The notes under the pieces: generated by a model
Databases searched by the model: none
Seen by the model: only the letters and a program-made list of their open reading frames with translations
What the model was told of the DNA's origin: nothing
Shown: positions 31,653 through 34,212 of the stretch, piece after piece
Layout of the letters: every line of letters begins with the position of its first letter
Numbering within the stretch: position 1 is the first letter of the stretch
NCBI GenBank assembly: GCA_028824125.1
Contig: JAPPES010000067.1
Location: 1 to 34,212 of the forward strand
Origin: Candidatus Poribacteria bacterium
Lineage (GTDB): Bacteria > Poribacteria > WGA-4E > WGA-3G
Reading direction: 5' to 3'
DNA length: 34,212 bases
Made by a program: the position numbers and the translations under genes

Positions 31653-33095
31653 CTATGTCGGATCCGATAATACCCAAGTATCCTTGCTGCCGCCCCCCTG
31701 TGATGAATTCACAACCAACGACCCTTTTTTAAGCGCAACCCGTGTCAATCCTCCGGGGAGGACATAAATATCCTCACCATAAAGGATAAACGGACGCAGA
31801 TCAACATGCCTACCTTCAAAGTGGTCGTCAATTAACACAGGCACCCGCGAGAGCGCAAGCGTGGGTTGCGCGATATAGTTGCGTGGATTCGCTTTTATTC
31901 GATCAGCAAAATCTTCATGTTCGGCGCGTGTCGCGTGCGGCCCGATCAGCATTCCGTAACCACCTGATTGGTTTGCTTCTTTCACAACAAGTTCGTCAAT
32001 GTGTTCCAATACATATTTTCGGTCATCATCCTCCCAACACATATAGGTAGGGACGTTTGGCACAATTATATCTTGGTCAAGATAGTATTTAATTATCTGC
32101 GGGACATAAGCACACACAACTTTGTCATCTGCTACACAGGTGCCAGGAGCGTTAATCAACGCAATTCGACCAGACTTGTAAACTTCCATGAGTCCAGGTA
32201 CGCCTAATAGTGATTCTGGGTTAAACACTTCTGGATCAAGAAAATCATCGTTAATTCGACGGTAGATAACATCAACACGTTCAAAGCCTTTTGTTGTTCG
32301 CATGTGGACATATCCGTCCATTATGACCAGATCACGCCCTTCAACTAATTCGACCCCCATCTGTTGCGCGAGGAAAGAGTGCTCAAAATAGGCAGAGTTG
32401 TAAATGCCAGGTGTCAACAACGCAACTTCGGGAGACAGCACTCTATCACTTACAAGGTATTGCAGCATATCCAGCAATCGACTCGGATAATCCTCCACCG
32501 GTTCAATCTGCGACATGCCAAATAACTGTGGAAATGTCCGCTTCATCAACTGCCGGTTTTCCACTACATAAGACACACCCGATGGACAACCGAGATTATC
32601 TTCTAATACATAAATTTGCCCATCCCCATCCCGCACCAGATCGGTGCCAGTGATGTGGCACCAGATACCACGCGGTGGGTCTAAGCCGATGCACTGTTCA
32701 AGGTAACGCTCCGATGAGAGCACGACTTCAGCAGGAACAACTCCGTCTTTGATTATTTTCTGTTCGTGGTACACATCATCAATAAACAGATTCAGAGCTT
32801 GAATCCGTTGTTTGAGCCCACGTTCTATCCATTCCCATTCGGCAGCATCTATAATACGCGGAATAAGGTCAAATGGAAAGATTCTTTCCACACCTTGTTC
32901 ATCTGCGTAAACGTTGAAAGTTATCCCCATTCGAAGCAAAGCATATTCAGAGGTGATTTGACGGCGTATTAACTCCCCATTCGGAAAGTTTGCAATCCGT
33001 TCAACGAGCATTTGGACAGCTGGGCGTGCTTTCCCATCAGGAGAAAACATCTCATCAAAAAATCCTTCGGTGTTGTATCCATCAAATCTTGCCAT
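31653..33095 (-). CDS. Circularly permuted ATP-grasp protein (type 2)
   Basis: This 480-residue protein is a circularly permuted ATP-grasp enzyme (former DUF404/DUF407; usual length about 470-490). Recognisable segments include FDLIPRIIDAAEWEWIERGL (74-93), ALNLFIDDVYHEQKII, then IYVLEDNLGCPSGVSYVVEN, VDVIYRRINDDFLDP, IALINAPGTCVADDKVVCAY, VKEANQSGGYGMLIGP and FILYGEDIYVLPGGLTRVAL. ATP-grasp enzymes join a carboxylate to an amine through an acyl phosphate, so it likely forms an amide on a peptide or small molecule. GGGAGG lies ten bases before the ATG. It heads the unit, followed after nine bases by alpha-E and after a repeat gap by the transglutaminase. The proteasome-like protease often found with this set is not in view. 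Confidence 0.95.
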   Translation of the reverse strand: MARFDGYNTEGFFDEMFSPDGKARPAVQMLVERIANFPNGELIRRQITSEYALLRMGITFNVYADEQGVERIFPFDLIPRIIDAAEWEWIERGLKQRIQALNLFIDDVYHEQKIIKDGVVPAEVVLSSERYLEQCIGLDPPRGIWCHITGTDLVRDGDGQIYVLEDNLGCPSGVSYVVENRQLMKRTFPQLFGMSQIEPVEDYPSRLLDMLQYLVSDRVLSPEVALLTPGIYNSAYFEHSFLAQQMGVELVEGRDLVIMDGYVHMRTTKGFERVDVIYRRINDDFLDPEVFNPESLLGVPGLMEVYKSGRIALINAPGTCVADDKVVCAYVPQIIKYYLDQDIIVPNVPTYMCWEDDDRKYVLEHIDELVVKEANQSGGYGMLIGPHATRAEHEDFADRIKANPRNYIAQPTLALSRVPVLIDDHFEGRHVDLRPFILYGEDIYVLPGGLTRVALKKGSLVVNSSQGGGSKDTWVLSDPT

Positions 33096-33310
33096 TGCAA
33101 TGAGCCTCCCTACTTATGCCGCTGTTTAAGAATTTGAATTCCGAAACCAATATGTAAAGACGCTTAGAGCGGCCGTTCTACTGTAGTAGATTTTGGAATT
33201 ACTTTGATATTCTGCACCCAACGAGGTTAGGATACCTCATCTACCGTATCAATTTATGATACTTCAACCATCTAAAAGTATGACATAGCATCAGTAATTC
33301 GTCAAGTATT

Positions 33311-33339
33311 TTGACTTTTTTTGCAAAATATGTTATCAT
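33311..33339 (+). promoter_or_regulatory. Sigma70-type promoter
   Basis: TTGACT (33311-33316), 17-base spacer, TATCAT (33334-33339), about 75 bases ahead of the gene at 33413. The rest of the spacer 33096-33310 contains a short AACGAGGTTAGGATACCTCA-type repeat at about 33219 and nothing else. Confidence 0.6.
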
Positions 33340-33412
33340 GCCAACGATTGCATATCCTGAATGTCCACAAGTTTCTGCAGACTAACCGATCATTTTTCAA
33401 GGAGTTTTAACT

Positions 33413-34102
33413 ATGAAAGTCTTTTATATAATATCAGCTACTATAATTGTTGTTGGCATTGCATTTATTTTCTACGTCCAGTATGATGCGAAGATTTTTC
33501 GCGATAGTTTACCGAAAATGCCAGAAGAAGTTTCTGAAGATACCGGTAAAGATGTTCAACCGCAAACCAAGACTGAACGAGGACTTACCGAACAAACCGA
33601 ACCGACAGACAGACAACACGACAACATAGAAAATGAAACTTCCCAAGCAGCAGATGTTCCGAAAGACGAAAATGATCTTGGGAAAAATAACATTAACAGC
33701 ACACAAGAAGACACAGTTGTCAACAATCCGCAGACGGTCGAAATACCGAAAAAGAAACTTCGTTATTCTGAATTGCAAATAGATCAAAAAATAGCCAAGT
33801 TAAGACGATGGTTAGTCAAGAATCATGATGACCAGGGTGAAATCGAAGAATTTTTGGCATTGGAAAAAGAAAGACATGAGAGCACTGTCTATTTCAGAGA
33901 CGATTTCGTAGTATTGTACATGCCCATAGAGATGCAAATAAGACGCGCGGAACTCCTCGTGAAACTCTATCCAGGTTACGGAAACGAAAGAGTATTGCGT
34001 AGTCTAATACAAAGAAAAGCACGATACGATTCAGGGGAAGCAATACCTCGATACATGTACCCAATAGAACATTGGGAGAAGAAGGCGGCTGAAAAACGTT
34101 AA
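33413..34102 (+). CDS. Membrane-anchored protein with acidic linker, unknown function
   Basis: This 229-residue protein is unrecognised. It has one N-terminal membrane helix (MKVFYIISATIIVVGIAFIF, residues 1-20), which could be a signal anchor. A long polar, Glu/Thr/Gln/Asn-rich linker follows (about 38-115; TERGLTEQTEPTDRQHDN), then a compact C-terminal domain (about 118-229) with charged helices (DQKIAKLRRWLVKNHDDQGE, IQRKARYDSGEAIPRYMYP). No catalytic motif is evident. AAGGAG lies eight bases before the ATG and a good promoter is upstream. It is probably anchored in the inner membrane with the C-terminal domain outside. It diverges from the ATP-grasp unit. The 110 bases after it hold nothing that I see. 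Confidence 0.65.
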   Translation: MKVFYIISATIIVVGIAFIFYVQYDAKIFRDSLPKMPEEVSEDTGKDVQPQTKTERGLTEQTEPTDRQHDNIENETSQAADVPKDENDLGKNNINSTQEDTVVNNPQTVEIPKKKLRYSELQIDQKIAKLRRWLVKNHDDQGEIEEFLALEKERHESTVYFRDDFVVLYMPIEMQIRRAELLVKLYPGYGNERVLRSLIQRKARYDSGEAIPRYMYPIEHWEKKAAEKR

Positions 34103-34212
34103 AAGTTTTATGTTATTATAACTCAAGTTTCTACCTTGTAGCACAATCTGTATGAAGTTTATAGTAAAGTTTAGAATTAATGATACATATTTATGATTTC
34201 ATCTATGGCTAT

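Noticed and set aside
1..34212. tRNA, rRNA or other standard RNA genes besides the riboswitch
   Set aside because: I looked for T-loop and CCA-end patterns and conserved rRNA words by eye and found none; a covariance search could not be run.

Overview
The window (about 34 kb, roughly 43-45% GC by eye) looks like chromosome of an uncultured Gram-negative bacterium. LpxI, a Wza-type export protein and a lipoprotein signal point to an outer membrane. The gene mix resembles Candidatus Poribacteria or a similar sponge- or seawater-associated lineage: phytanoyl-CoA dioxygenase-like and Gfo/Idh/MocA enzymes, dockerin-type repeats on secreted proteins, DUF3179, and many short palindromic repeats with related copies in the spacers. 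This assignment is inference from gene content, not from a marker gene.

Layout. 0.6-2.8 kb: lpxI and a MacB/FtsX-type permease (minus). 3.0-4.8 kb: a glycoside-hydrolase-like protein. 4.9-6.1 kb: a polysaccharide export protein with SLBB repeats. 6.3-8.5 kb: small proteins and a secreted TPR protein. 8.7-12.2 kb: a Gfo/Idh/MocA dehydrogenase, divergent from a dioxygenase-SDR pair overlapping by 4 bases. 12.2-13.4 kb: a DUF3179 protein whose first conserved Cys codon is an in-frame TGA followed by a SECIS-like hairpin, so it is probably a selenoprotein; it also carries a collagen-like Gly-X-Y insert. 14.1-15.5 kb: an orphan NtrC-type regulator. 15.6-21.3 kb: a sigma70-like promoter, a cobalamin riboswitch and an attenuator-like hairpin, then a secreted YVTN/YncE-like beta-propeller with dockerin tail, a lipoprotein fused to a multi-pass domain resembling ECF transporter S components, and a secreted PQQ-like beta-propeller. 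I read these three as a candidate B12 capture and uptake locus analogous to BtuG plus transporter.

21.3-26.7 kb is an AT-rich accessory region: hairpins resembling IS200/IS605 ends, an intact IS200-type TnpA, four small unrecognised genes (two behind consensus-like promoters), a secreted lectin-like/dockerin gene broken by a 67-base insertion bounded by 30-base direct repeats, and a promoter followed by strong hairpins without an ORF (candidate small RNA). 26.8-33.1 kb holds the conserved set circularly permuted ATP-grasp, alpha-E and transglutaminase/DUF2126, a predicted peptide-ligation or protein-modification system. 33.4-34.1 kb is a membrane-anchored protein of unknown function.

Intergenic DNA is rich in inverted repeats of at least four families, including 13-base-TIR MITE-like elements near 0.25-0.53 kb, a 149-base palindrome inside the B12 locus with a relative at 30.5 kb, and a nested palindrome at 10.1-10.5 kb. 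I saw no tRNA, rRNA or CRISPR array.
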